Shown: one piece after another, positions 1 to 8,892 of the stretch
Position numbering within the stretch: the first letter of the stretch is position 1
How the letters are laid out: the number at the start of each line of letters is the position of its first letter
DNA from: an uncultured Bacteroidales bacterium
GTDB lineage: Bacteria; Bacteroidota; Bacteroidia; Bacteroidales; UBA932
NCBI GenBank assembly: GCA_944326355.1
Contig: CALVDO010000007.1
Coordinates: 54,092 to 118,091 of the forward strand
Reading direction: 5' to 3'
Length of the DNA stretch: 64,000 nucleotides
Notes under the pieces: model-generated
Told to the model about the DNA's origin: nothing
What the model saw: the letters and a program-made list of their open reading frames with translations, nothing else
The model's database searches: none
Translations under genes and position numbers: made by a program

Positions 1-1338
1 GTGCCTCTGGTGGGAATCGTGGACATGGCTGTGGCCGGGCATCTCGGCGATACGGGAGCGGCCTCTTCCGCCGCGCTTATAGGCGGAATCGCCATCGGCA
101 CTATGCTTTTCGACCTGATGTACTGGGTCTTCGGCTTTCTGAGAGTGGGCACCGGCGGCCTCGCGGCACAGGCCTGCGGGCGGCTGGACATAAAGGAGGC
201 GGCATCCATACTTCTGCGGGCGCTTGGGCTTGCCCTGCTCTGTGCCCTGCTTCTGGTCGCGGTGCAGAGGCTTTTCCTCAAGGGCGCATTCCTCTTTGTC
301 GACTGCAGCGCCGAGACGGAGCTTCTGGCCACGAGATATATCCTGATAAGAATATGGGCAGCGCCGGCGACTCTGAGCCTTATGGCCTTCAAGGGCTGGT
401 TCATAGGAATGCAGGACGGCCTGAGTCCTATGATAACGGACATCACGGTCAACGCGATAAACGCATTCATGAGCATCGCCCTTGCGTCAGGGCTCAACTG
501 GGGGCCGCTCAGTTTTGAGGGCATGGGCTTTGACGGCATAGCATTGGGCACTGTCATAGCGCAGTACTCCGGTCTGCTCTGCGCCCTGATCCTGCTGTGG
601 TCCCGCTATCGCCGCACGGTGTTCGGGAAGATCCGTCTCCGCGACATCTCCCCTGTGCCGGAAAACGGATTCCTTTCCTTCTTCGGCATGAATCTGGACC
701 TCATCATCAGATCTCTCTGCCTGATAGGCATATACATAGGGTTTACGGTGCTGTCTGCCCGTCATGGGGACGTGCTCCTCGCGACGGCCTCGCTGCTGAT
801 GAAGCTGATGATGCTGTTCTCCTATCTGATCGACGGATTTGCCTATGCCGGGGAGGCTCTCACGGGCAAGTGCATAGGAGAACGCGATCCGTTTTCCCTG
901 CATAAGACGGTCAGCTGCGTCTCCATGTGGAGCCTCGTGGTCACCGTTTTCTCGGTGACTGTCTATTCGGCCGCCACTGTGCCGATGGTCAGGGCGATGA
1001 CTACTGACCCTGAAGTGATAGAGATGTCCGCGAACTTCGCTCCGTGGCTGATATTCATGCCGGTATTCGGCTGTATGGCGTTCACTTGGGACGGGATATA
1101 TATCGGGGCCACACAGTCAGGGCCTCTGAGAAACTCCATGCTTCTGTCGATGGCCGTATTCTTCGCCGCATATTTCATCTATGTCGCCATTGCCGGCGGC
1201 TCTTCCGACCCGGTGTCCGAAGGGATGACCGCCCTTCACGGACTGTTTCTCGGCTACATGGCGCATCTTCTGGTGCGTGCCCTATATCTCCGGATCGGGT
1301 TTCAGAGATATGTGCTTTCAAAGGCCTCCATTTTCTGA
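1..1338 (+). CDS. MATE family multidrug/sodium antiporter, DinF-like, 5' end outside window
   Basis: Inner-membrane exporter of the MATE family, which uses a Na+ or H+ gradient to expel organic cations or related compounds. The frame is open from the first base and the visible protein (445 residues) begins inside the first transmembrane helix: 'LVGIVDMAVAGHLGD' and 'WVFGFLRVGTGGLAAQACG' match the N-terminal helices of DinF-type MATE proteins, so roughly 15-25 residues lie upstream. About twelve hydrophobic segments in two similar halves can be followed to the stop. The leading GTG is therefore probably an internal valine rather than the start. The substrate cannot be read from sequence. Confidence 0.88.
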   Translation: MPLVGIVDMAVAGHLGDTGAASSAALIGGIAIGTMLFDLMYWVFGFLRVGTGGLAAQACGRLDIKEAASILLRALGLALLCALLLVAVQRLFLKGAFLFVDCSAETELLATRYILIRIWAAPATLSLMAFKGWFIGMQDGLSPMITDITVNAINAFMSIALASGLNWGPLSFEGMGFDGIALGTVIAQYSGLLCALILLWSRYRRTVFGKIRLRDISPVPENGFLSFFGMNLDLIIRSLCLIGIYIGFTVLSARHGDVLLATASLLMKLMMLFSYLIDGFAYAGEALTGKCIGERDPFSLHKTVSCVSMWSLVVTVFSVTVYSAATVPMVRAMTTDPEVIEMSANFAPWLIFMPVFGCMAFTWDGIYIGATQSGPLRNSMLLSMAVFFAAYFIYVAIAGGSSDPVSEGMTALHGLFLGYMAHLLVRALYLRIGFQRYVLSKASIF

Positions 1339-1411
1339 CGGAGATCTCGCCGGCATGGCTTACGGAGGCTGCGGCCGGGTCCGATCTCATATTTTAAAGA
1401 ATATCTGAAGA

Positions 1412-2785
1412 ATGAGTCTATATAACTTCTACAGGATAAGCAGGTCTTCCGAGACGAAGATTCCGAAGGAGATGGTCGACGCCACATATCGCAGGCTGAG
1501 GGTCAGGACTTTCTGGGGAGCTACGGTCGCATACAGCCTGTATTATGTGTGCCGACTGAGCCTCAGCGTGGTCAAGCAGCCCCTTATAGACGGTGAGGTG
1601 TTCACGGCGGGGCAGCTCGGCATCATCGGGTCTTCCCTCCTGTTCGTCTATGCCGTGGGCAAGTTCATGAACGGCTTTATCGCCGACTACTGCAACATAA
1701 GGCGTTTCATGGCCACAGGACTTCTGGTGTCGGCCGCAGTCAATCTCCTGATGGGACTTCTGGGCGTCTTCCACGGCGCTTCAGGCATGGCTTCTGCCGT
1801 GTTCTTCATCTGTTTCGCGGCGCTCTGGGGGGTTAACGGATGGGTGCAGTCCATGGGTTCTCCACCGGGCATCATCAGCCTTTCCCGCTGGTTCCCCCTG
1901 TCGAAACGGGGCACCTACTACAGCTTCTTCAGCTCGAGTCCGTATCTTGGCGAGTTCCTTTCATTCATAATCGTCGGCCTCGTGGTAGGTGCGTTCGGAT
2001 GGCAGTACGGCTTCTTCTTCGCCTCCGCTGCGGGGCTTCTCGGAGTGGCCATCATCCTCTTTTTTGTCAGTGACACTCCTGAGAGCAAGGGCCTCCCGTC
2101 CGTACAGGAGCTTTCCGGGGAGCAGATGAGGAAGGAGGACGGGATGAAGACTTCGGAGATCCAGAAGAGCGTGCTCAGGCATCCGGGCATCTGGATTATC
2201 GCTGCCTCGAGCGCATTCGTATATATCGCCAAATACGCCATAGCCGGATGGGGCGTGCTCTTCCTCCAGAAGGAGAAGGGGTTTACGCTTGAGTCGGCCA
2301 CGCAGATAATAGCCTTCTCGGCCGCTTTCGGAGTGCTCGGGACTGTCCTCGCCGGATGGCTTTCCGACAAGGTGTTCAGGGGCAGCAGGATCACTCCCGC
2401 CGTCATATCCGGCCTGCTGAGCTTCATGTCTTTCGCCCTTTTCCTGTTTGCAGGGGGCGGCTATCTGCTCAACATCGTTTTCGTGTCGGCATTCAGTCTT
2501 GCCGTCGGCGTTCTGTACTGCATAGTGGCAGGAGTCATGGCGATGGACATCGTGCCGAGGAAGGCCACGGGGGCGGCGCTGGGGATAGTCGGCATCTCAA
2601 GCTATGTGGCCGCCGGGATTCAGGACATCGTCAGCGGATATCTCATCCAGGGCTATACGACGGATGCGGCGGATATGAGCGAGGCCGTCTACGACTTCAC
2701 TCCCGTTTCGCTCTTCTGGCTTTTCGCGATGCTCGTCGCCTTTGTTCTCCCGGTCGTCAGCTGGAAGAGGATGAAAAAGGAATAA
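1412..2785 (+). CDS. MFS organophosphate:phosphate antiporter (GlpT/UhpT-like)
   Basis: 457-residue inner-membrane transporter with about twelve hydrophobic segments. The N-terminal region ('YSLYYVCRLSLSVVKQPL', then 'SSLLFVYAVGKFMNGFIAD') is the OPA-family pattern of GlpT, UhpT and relatives, which exchange sugar phosphates or glycerol 3-phosphate for phosphate. The ATG at 1412 gives a normal hydrophilic N-terminus before helix 1. It lies 73 bp after the MATE gene and 30 bp before malQ, so all three could share a transcript; placement beside malQ suggests a sugar-phosphate substrate, but this is inference. Family assignment is firm, substrate is not. Confidence 0.85.
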   Translation: MSLYNFYRISRSSETKIPKEMVDATYRRLRVRTFWGATVAYSLYYVCRLSLSVVKQPLIDGEVFTAGQLGIIGSSLLFVYAVGKFMNGFIADYCNIRRFMATGLLVSAAVNLLMGLLGVFHGASGMASAVFFICFAALWGVNGWVQSMGSPPGIISLSRWFPLSKRGTYYSFFSSSPYLGEFLSFIIVGLVVGAFGWQYGFFFASAAGLLGVAIILFFVSDTPESKGLPSVQELSGEQMRKEDGMKTSEIQKSVLRHPGIWIIAASSAFVYIAKYAIAGWGVLFLQKEKGFTLESATQIIAFSAAFGVLGTVLAGWLSDKVFRGSRITPAVISGLLSFMSFALFLFAGGGYLLNIVFVSAFSLAVGVLYCIVAGVMAMDIVPRKATGAALGIVGISSYVAAGIQDIVSGYLIQGYTTDAADMSEAVYDFTPVSLFWLFAMLVAFVLPVVSWKRMKKE

Positions 2786-2815
2786 TTGTCTACATTTATA
2801 AAAAAGACAGCGACC

Positions 2816-5110
2816 ATGAGACTTGAAATGACCATCAGCTATCGTACCGAGTGGGGGCAGTCACTTTTCCTCAGGTGCGGAGACAGACTTTATCCCTTGG
2901 AATACAGGCCCGGAGACAAGTGGGTCGGAGCGATTGACCGGCTGACGCCGGGACAGACTCTCGAATATCGTTATGAGGTGCATCGGAACGGCCTCTGCGA
3001 GAGGACCGAGTGGGAGTCTCACCGGCTTACGCTGCCTTCCGACCGGGGAGTGAAGAGCTTTGAGGTGACGGACTGGTGGTCCGATGTCCCGCAGGATCTG
3101 CCTCTGCATTCGGCGCCGTTCCGCAGCGGAGTGTTCTCTGTCGAGCCGGGACGGGCATGGAGAGCCGCCGGGACGGCAGTTCCGGTGTTTTCGCTGAGGT
3201 CGGAGCAGGGCTTCGGAATAGGGGAGTTCAATGATCTTAAGGCTCTTGTGGACTGGGCCGCCGCGACGGGGCAGAAAGTTATCCAGCTCCTGCCTGTGAA
3301 CGACACCACCATGACGGGCACATGGGAGGATTCCTATCCGTACAACGCCAATTCGAGCTTCGCCCTGCATCCGCAGTTTGTGCATCTTCCGGCTGCCGGC
3401 GTGGCTGAGGACGAGGAATATCTGAGGCTGAGGGACGAGCTCAACTCTCTTCCGGAGGTGGATTATGAGAGGGTCAACAACGAGAAGCGGAGGCTTCTGC
3501 GCAAGACTTTCGCCTCAAACGGCAAGAGGACGCTGTCTTCAAAGGGCTACAGGGAGTTTCTGGAGCACAGCCGCTTCTGGCTGCTTCCGTATGCCGCGTT
3601 CTGTACGCTGAGGGAGAGGTTCGGCACTGCCGACTTCACGCTCTGGAAAACTCCGGAGAAGGATTACTCCGTCTATGACGAGGCTCTGGCTGAGGAGCTT
3701 GCCTCCACCTGCGGCAAGGAGCTCGACTTCCATTGCTTCGTACAGTATCATCTTCATCTCCAGCTGCTTGAGGCGAGAGACTATGCCCATTCCAAAGGCG
3801 TGATATTCAAGGGAGATCTTCCAATAGGCGTGAGCCGCACGAGCGCCGACGCATGGGTGGAGAGCCGGCTTTTCCATCTCGATTCTCAGGCTGGTGCTCC
3901 GCCTGACGCATTCTCCGCACAGGGCCAGAACTGGGGATTCCCGACCTATGACTGGGAGGAGATGTCTAAAGACGGCTACGCATGGTGGAAGTCGCGTCTG
4001 AGCTGCATGTCCGAGTATTTTGATGCGTTCAGGATAGACCATGTGCTCGGCTTCTTCCGCATCTGGGAGATTCCGATGTCGGCCGTTCACGGTATTCTGG
4101 GGCATTTCAGTCCGGCCCTTCCGTATTCTTCCGAGGAGCTCGGGCGTCTCGGCTTCGACATGGCCGATCCCCGCTATTCCTGTCCGTGTCTTGACGACAG
4201 GCACATCTCCGGCGTGTTCGGCGACCTTGCGGATGAGGCGAAGAGCCGCTTCATTGCGGACGGCCGTCTTAAGAGCGCGTATTCGACTCAGAGGAAGGTG
4301 CTTGAGAAGCTGAGGGGAAATGAGCCCGACACCGTGCGTCTGAGAGAGGGGCTGATGGGTATTCTTGATGACGTGCTCTTTGTCGAGGATCCGCGCCGAA
4401 GGGGATATTGGCATCCGCGCATCGCAGCCCAGTACACCGGAGCATACGGAAGTCTGGACGAGTATCGCCGCCGCGCCTTCGACAGACTTTATGACGACTT
4501 TTTCTATCACAGGCACAACGCCTTCTGGAAGGAGTCCGCGATGAGGAAGCTGCCGTCTCTGCTTACCGCCACGGGAATGCTGGCGTGCGGGGAAGACCTC
4601 GGCATGATTCCGGACTGTGTGCCTGACGTGATGCGTGAGTACAGCATACTTTCTCTGGAGATACAGCGTATGCCTAAGAATCCGCGTGAGACCTTCGCCT
4701 CCACATGGAATTATCCGTATTATTCTGTGTGTACGACCTCTACTCACGACATGACGCCGATAAGGGCATGGTGGGAGGAGGACAGGGCGGTGACCGCCCG
4801 CTTCTGGCATGAGGTGCTCGGGGGGCAGGGGGACGCCCCGTGGTTCTGCGAGCCGTGGATCTGCCGCCGGATAGTGGAAATGCATCTGGAGTCTCCGTCC
4901 ATGCTTGCGATTCTGCCTCTTCAGGACTGGCTGTCGATGGACGGGGACATAAGGCTTGAGGACCCTTCAAAGGAAAGGATCAACATTCCTGCCGTCTCTC
5001 GCTACTACTGGCGCTACAGGATGCACCTGACACTGGAGTCTCTGCTCGGCCAGACCGGCTTCAACTCGGCGCTCAGAGACATGATTCTCAGCTCCGGCCG
5101 GGCGGACTAA
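2816..5110 (+). CDS. malQ: 4-alpha-glucanotransferase (amylomaltase), GH77 with N-terminal starch-binding region
   Basis: Cytosolic disproportionating enzyme that transfers 4-alpha-glucan chains between maltooligosaccharides. The ATG at 2816 is preferred to a TTG at 2786 because it gives 'MRLEMTISYRTEWGQ' directly. Residues 1 to about 125 look like CBM20-type binding domain(s), as in the long Bacteroidetes/plant DPE2-like GH77 enzymes; the GH77 barrel follows from about residue 130. Expected catalytic residues are present: nucleophile D408 in 'FRIDHVLGFFRIWEIP', acid/base E593 in 'CGEDLGMIPD', and D645 in 'STHDMTPIRAW'. No signal peptide. Its stop overlaps by two bases the stop of the convergent response regulator gene. 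With 764 residues it is somewhat shorter than the roughly 890 of B. thetaiotaomicron MalQ. Confidence 0.93.
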   Translation: MRLEMTISYRTEWGQSLFLRCGDRLYPLEYRPGDKWVGAIDRLTPGQTLEYRYEVHRNGLCERTEWESHRLTLPSDRGVKSFEVTDWWSDVPQDLPLHSAPFRSGVFSVEPGRAWRAAGTAVPVFSLRSEQGFGIGEFNDLKALVDWAAATGQKVIQLLPVNDTTMTGTWEDSYPYNANSSFALHPQFVHLPAAGVAEDEEYLRLRDELNSLPEVDYERVNNEKRRLLRKTFASNGKRTLSSKGYREFLEHSRFWLLPYAAFCTLRERFGTADFTLWKTPEKDYSVYDEALAEELASTCGKELDFHCFVQYHLHLQLLEARDYAHSKGVIFKGDLPIGVSRTSADAWVESRLFHLDSQAGAPPDAFSAQGQNWGFPTYDWEEMSKDGYAWWKSRLSCMSEYFDAFRIDHVLGFFRIWEIPMSAVHGILGHFSPALPYSSEELGRLGFDMADPRYSCPCLDDRHISGVFGDLADEAKSRFIADGRLKSAYSTQRKVLEKLRGNEPDTVRLREGLMGILDDVLFVEDPRRRGYWHPRIAAQYTGAYGSLDEYRRRAFDRLYDDFFYHRHNAFWKESAMRKLPSLLTATGMLACGEDLGMIPDCVPDVMREYSILSLEIQRMPKNPRETFASTWNYPYYSVCTTSTHDMTPIRAWWEEDRAVTARFWHEVLGGQGDAPWFCEPWICRRIVEMHLESPSMLAILPLQDWLSMDGDIRLEDPSKERINIPAVSRYYWRYRMHLTLESLLGQTGFNSALRDMILSSGRAD

Positions 5111-5877
5111 CGGCCTTCAAGCCACTGGAGAAAGTCGTCTGTCCTGGCGCGGCTGACTATCATGTCGAAGGAGGTGCGCGGGGAGGACTCGATCTTGAGC
5201 CGGCTTCCGATCTTGGCTATGCTTGATATGGCCGACATGGATATGATGCAGTTGCGCGAGATGCGGAAGAAGGTCTCCGGGTCGAGCCATTCCATCGAGA
5301 CGTCCAGAGAGAAGTCGGCCACATATTTCTTCCCGCCGGAAGTGACGATGAAAGTCGATTTGTCTTCCGAGAAGAAGAAAGCTATGTCATCGGTCCTTAT
5401 CGGTACGATGGTGTCGTTGATCTTCACGAGAAATCTCTCCTTGAAGCGTCTGCGCCGTCCTTCGCCGTCCTGCCGCCCGTCTTCTGCCCGGCCTTTTCCC
5501 GATGCGATTCTTCCCATGCATCTTTCCACGGCCCTGCGCAGGTCGGCGGTGGATATTGGCTTGAGAAGATAGTCGATGCTCTCGACCTCAAAGGCCTTGA
5601 CCGCGTAACTGTCGTATGCGGTCGTCATTATCACCTGTGCCTTGACGTCGCTCTGTCTGAAAATCTCGAAGCAGTTGCCGTCGGACAGCTCGACGTCCAT
5701 GAAGATTATGTCGGCTCTGTTGTCCGGATTCCGCAGCCATTCCAGGGTTTCTGTCACCGAGCCGGTCTCTCCGGCTATCTTCACCTCCGGATAAAGCCCG
5801 GTGAGGGCGTTGGCGAGGCTTCTTCTGGCCATCGCCTCGTCTTCCACGATAAGTATGTTCAGGTAGCTCATGGTCAT
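5107..5877 (-). CDS. LytTR-family response regulator
   Basis: 256 residues: a receiver domain (about 1-125) with phospho-acceptor D61 in 'IIFMDVELSDG' and the acidic pair 'VEDE' near the N-terminus, then a LytTR DNA-binding domain (about 150-256; 'FFRISRNCIISMSAI' is the usual core). Such regulators bind pairs of short direct repeats upstream of target promoters. The start overlaps the stop of the upstream histidine kinase gene (TGATG), so the two are translationally coupled. The gene ends tail to tail with malQ. Position between malQ and the starch locus makes it a candidate starch regulator in the absence of SusR. A second ATG at 5871 is also possible. Confidence 0.92.
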   Translation of the reverse strand: MTMSYLNILIVEDEAMARRSLANALTGLYPEVKIAGETGSVTETLEWLRNPDNRADIIFMDVELSDGNCFEIFRQSDVKAQVIMTTAYDSYAVKAFEVESIDYLLKPISTADLRRAVERCMGRIASGKGRAEDGRQDGEGRRRRFKERFLVKINDTIVPIRTDDIAFFFSEDKSTFIVTSGGKKYVADFSLDVSMEWLDPETFFRISRNCIISMSAISSIAKIGSRLKIESSPRTSFDMIVSRARTDDFLQWLEGR

Positions 5878-7340
5878 CAGTCTTCTTTGTCTATCAGTGG
5901 TATCGTCACGCTGAACCCGCTTCCGTCCGAGTGTACCTCCACATCTTTCCCGCAGAGGTCATGGTACTGTCTCTTGAGGTAGTTCAGCCCTACTTTCGTG
6001 GACTCTCCTCCGGTGATCTTCGGTCTTAGGCCGTTGCTCACCGTCAGACTGTTCCCGTCGGAGGTTATCCTTATCATCAGGGGCTCGGGACCGCCCACTA
6101 TGTTGTGTTTTATGGCGTTTTCAATCAGCATCTGCACCGAGCAGGGTATGACCTGCTTCTTTGCCTGAGTCTCTTCGGAAAGGCCGCCGACTATCCTGAA
6201 TCCGTCCTGGAATCTCTCCTTGAGCAGGTCGACGTACATGTCTACGAACGTCATCTCGTCCTTCAGCGGCACCGTCCTCTCGTCCTTGCGCAGCATATAC
6301 CTGTATATCCCGGCCAGCTTGTGGATGTAGGCGCTGGCGTGCTCCGTCTGCCCGTCGCGCACGAGGCAGTCGAGGATGTTGAGGGAGTTGAAGAGGAAAT
6401 GGGGATTGACCTGCTGACGGAGCTTCGCATACTGGAATTCCGCCTGATTGGCCTTGCTCCGCTCGGTGTACATGGCCTCGCGGATGGACAGGGCGTAGTC
6501 AGTCATATATATGATGGAGCAGAAGATCATCTCTATGGCGGTCACCGCGATGAACAGCCGGGAGAAGCGTTCGAAGTCGAATTGTCTGAACGGGCCGAAC
6601 GGAAGGTTGAGCTCCGCCGCGATGGCGATGCCGCAGGACATCAGCAGTACCGAGAGCGCTATGAGCACGGTCTTGGCGACCGTGCTCCATCCCGTGCATC
6701 TCTTTCTGACATAGCGGATGAGCAGGACCGTTATGCAGAGCATCATGATGATGCTGCCGGATTTGGAGCCGAGGAAGCTGATGGTGTACAGCAGGCTGTC
6801 TCCGTCATAGACGTCGCCGGAGAATGACAGGGTGAGCAGCGTGCGGAAAATGAGGATCACGCCGATGGCCGCGGCGAGCCAGATCACGTGCTCTTTGCCG
6901 ATATTGTTTCTGGGGGGGGCGGATATTGAGCCCTCAGATGCGGTCTGAGTCCGTCTGAACATGCCGAGGAAGCCGTAGACTCCCCAGCCGAGCAGCTCAG
7001 TGGTGATGAAAGTTGAGGCCGCATGGGTCAGAAGCTCCGAATCCGTGAACATGGAGATCAGCTTCGCCCCGTAGACTCCGAGCATATAGCCCACCAGATT
7101 GACCAGGATGACGCTTGCCGCAATGAGCTCCATCTTCGCCTTCCTTCCGACGCAGATAAGGACCACCATCGAGACTGTGAGCAGCGTCAGCCACAGCTCG
7201 TCCATGACTCCCGCAAAGCGGCAGGCGACGGCCACCGCGATGTGGAGCAGGGCGAACCCGTGAATCAGGTATCCTGTACTTATCGTTCTCGCTGCTTTCA
7301 TATCGGCGCTGATATTCGTTTCAAAGTTATGATTTTTCAT
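5877..7340 (-). CDS. LytS/YehU-type sensor histidine kinase
   Basis: 487 residues. About eight hydrophobic segments occupy residues 20-285, with no large periplasmic loop. The kinase core follows: 'LRQQVNPHFLFNSLNILD' carries the phospho-acceptor H314 of the His_kinase (PF06580) type, then a short ATPase domain with 'NAIKHNIVG' (N-box) and a degenerate C-terminal end 'VGLNYLKRQY'. Partner of the following response regulator by overlap and family. Divergent from the maltose transporter gene across a 144-bp region that holds the likely promoters of both. The ligand is unknown; a membrane-embedded sensor without an extracytoplasmic domain suggests sensing within or at the membrane. Confidence 0.9.
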   Translation of the reverse strand: MKNHNFETNISADMKAARTISTGYLIHGFALLHIAVAVACRFAGVMDELWLTLLTVSMVVLICVGRKAKMELIAASVILVNLVGYMLGVYGAKLISMFTDSELLTHAASTFITTELLGWGVYGFLGMFRRTQTASEGSISAPPRNNIGKEHVIWLAAAIGVILIFRTLLTLSFSGDVYDGDSLLYTISFLGSKSGSIIMMLCITVLLIRYVRKRCTGWSTVAKTVLIALSVLLMSCGIAIAAELNLPFGPFRQFDFERFSRLFIAVTAIEMIFCSIIYMTDYALSIREAMYTERSKANQAEFQYAKLRQQVNPHFLFNSLNILDCLVRDGQTEHASAYIHKLAGIYRYMLRKDERTVPLKDEMTFVDMYVDLLKERFQDGFRIVGGLSEETQAKKQVIPCSVQMLIENAIKHNIVGGPEPLMIRITSDGNSLTVSNGLRPKITGGESTKVGLNYLKRQYHDLCGKDVEVHSDGSGFSVTIPLIDKED

Positions 7341-7356
7341 CGCAGGAACAAAAAAA

Positions 7357-7417
7357 TCCGTTTGTCTTCATCCCGCAAAAATTACCGCTCATCTCATTCA
7401 TCCTCCCGTTCGTCTCC
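7357..7417. repeat. Two imperfect 13-bp direct repeats in the divergent promoter region
   Basis: TCCGTTTGTCTTC (7357-7369) and CCCGTTCGTCTCC (7405-7417) agree at 10 of 13 positions and are spaced 48 bp start to start. The second copy lies just upstream of the proposed -33 element of the starch operon. The CCGTT core resembles LytTR-type recognition half-sites, so these may be binding sites for the adjacent response regulator. This is inference from position and similarity only; the spacing is longer than the roughly 21 bp usual for LytTR half-sites. Confidence 0.3.
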
Positions 7418-7423
7418 TCATAA

Positions 7424-7454
7424 TTTTCTCTCAAGACCTTAATCTATACTTTTA
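7424..7454 (+). promoter_or_regulatory. Candidate promoter of the starch-utilisation operon
   Basis: TTTT at 7424-7427, a 19-bp spacer, and TACTTTTA at 7447-7454 fit the Bacteroidetes consensus (TTTG, about 19-20 bp, TAnnTTTG) with one mismatch in each box. It sits about 30 bp upstream of the maltose transporter start. No comparable box lies in the 34-bp gap before susC, so susC probably depends on this promoter. Confidence 0.4.
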
Positions 7455-7484
7455 CGAGACCACACGATTGATGACACTGCAATA

Positions 7485-8858
7485 ATGAAGAAACCGAAAT
7501 TGTCTTTCTGGCAGATCTGGAACCTGAGCTTCGGTTTTCTCGGGGTGCAGATAGGATATTCTCTGCAGAATTCCAACACCTCGTCGATTTTCGAGTCTCT
7601 GGGGGCCGACGTCAGCCATCTCAGTTATTTCTGGCTTGCCGCGCCTCTCGCCGGCATGGTCATTCAGCCCATCATAGGCATGTTCTCGGATGGGACCTGG
7701 ACCAGGTTCGGCCGACGTATTCCGTACATTCTCGGCGGGGCCGTCATCTCGACCATAGCCCTGCTCCTGATGCCGAACTGTCCGGTGCTTCTGGCGATAG
7801 CTCCTCTTGCGATGGGCGCGTTCATCCTCCTTTTCATGGACCTCTCCTTCAATGTGACCATGCAGCCGTTCCGCGCCCTCGTGGCGGACATGCTTGATGA
7901 TTCGCAGAAGACCGAGGGATATGTGGTCCAGACTTTCCTCATCAATCTCGGGGCCGTGATCGGGGCGTTCCTGCCTCTCGTGATGACATGGCTCGGGGTG
8001 TCCGACGAGACTGTGCCGGGGCAGGTCTCGAAGCACATCGCCTATTCGTATTATGCCGGCGGAGTTATCCTGCTTCTGACGGTGCTCGTCACAGTGTTCA
8101 AGACAAAGGAATATCCTCCGAAGGAATTTGCCGAATATAACGGTCTCCCGTATGACGAAGCCGGCTCCGGCTGCCGGACAGCGGAAAATGAAAACGCAGC
8201 TGCTGCCGGAAAGTCTGCCGTCATGGAGAAGAAACCGGGCTTCCTCTCCCTCATGAGGAATATCCCGAAGGTGATGCTTCAGCTCGGAGTGACGCAGTTC
8301 TTCTCATGGGCCGCCCTCTTCCTCATGTGGACATACCTCAAGCCTGCCATCACCGGCATCGTCACCGATCCGTCCACGGGCGAGGTCCTTTCGGACGGCG
8401 CGACCCAGACCTGGGTCGGAGTGCTCAACGGCATCTATCCGATACCGGCCTGCATCGTCTCCATCTTCCTCAGCCGCATAGCCGCGCGCTATGGCAACAA
8501 GGCCGTCTACGCCGCCTGCCTTCTCTGCGGGGCTCTCGGCTTCGGAGGCCTGCTGCTTGTCCACAACCAGTATCTGATGATGCTTCCGATGGTTGGCATA
8601 GGCATTGCCTGGGCCGGCATCCTCGCCATGCCTTATTCCATCCTCTCCCGCGACGTGCAGGCTGCCAGCATGGGAGCATACATGGGCATATTCAATTTCA
8701 CTATAACCATACCACAGATAGTCATAGGCCTCACTGGCGGCCTCATAGTCAAATGGATCTTCGGCTCGCAGGCCGTCTGGATGCTCGCCCTCGCGGGAGT
8801 GTTCATGCTGCTGGCCGCAGTGTCCACCGCTTTTGTGGGTAGAGGCGAAAAATCCTGA
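7485..8858 (+). CDS. MFS sugar transporter, GPH/SLC45-like; probable maltose/maltooligosaccharide permease
   Basis: 457-residue inner-membrane protein. The N-terminus 'FWQIWNLSFGFLGVQIGYSLQ' and loop 'GMFSDGTWTRFGRRIPYI' are typical of the glycoside-pentoside-hexuronide/SLC45-like permeases found with starch and maltose genes in Bacteroidetes. About twelve helices are visible, with a variable charged cytosolic loop near residues 205-250. It is the first gene of the rightward starch operon, 34 bp before susC, and would move maltose and short maltooligosaccharides from periplasm to cytosol, where MalQ acts. Transport direction and substrate are inferred from family and position. Confidence 0.87.
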   Translation: MKKPKLSFWQIWNLSFGFLGVQIGYSLQNSNTSSIFESLGADVSHLSYFWLAAPLAGMVIQPIIGMFSDGTWTRFGRRIPYILGGAVISTIALLLMPNCPVLLAIAPLAMGAFILLFMDLSFNVTMQPFRALVADMLDDSQKTEGYVVQTFLINLGAVIGAFLPLVMTWLGVSDETVPGQVSKHIAYSYYAGGVILLLTVLVTVFKTKEYPPKEFAEYNGLPYDEAGSGCRTAENENAAAAGKSAVMEKKPGFLSLMRNIPKVMLQLGVTQFFSWAALFLMWTYLKPAITGIVTDPSTGEVLSDGATQTWVGVLNGIYPIPACIVSIFLSRIAARYGNKAVYAACLLCGALGFGGLLLVHNQYLMMLPMVGIGIAWAGILAMPYSILSRDVQAASMGAYMGIFNFTITIPQIVIGLTGGLIVKWIFGSQAVWMLALAGVFMLLAAVSTAFVGRGEKS

Positions 8859-8892
8859 AAACCATATAATTATTAACAATCAACACATTCCT

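Noticed and set aside
2786..2815. TTG start for malQ at 2786
   Set aside because: The ATG at 2816 starts directly before the first conserved strand and needs no rare start codon.
3539..4885. 448-codon open frame on the minus strand within malQ
   Set aside because: Exactly antisense to a gene with clear GH77 motifs; protein has no recognisable domain and odd His/Arg-rich composition, as expected of a GC-rich shadow frame.
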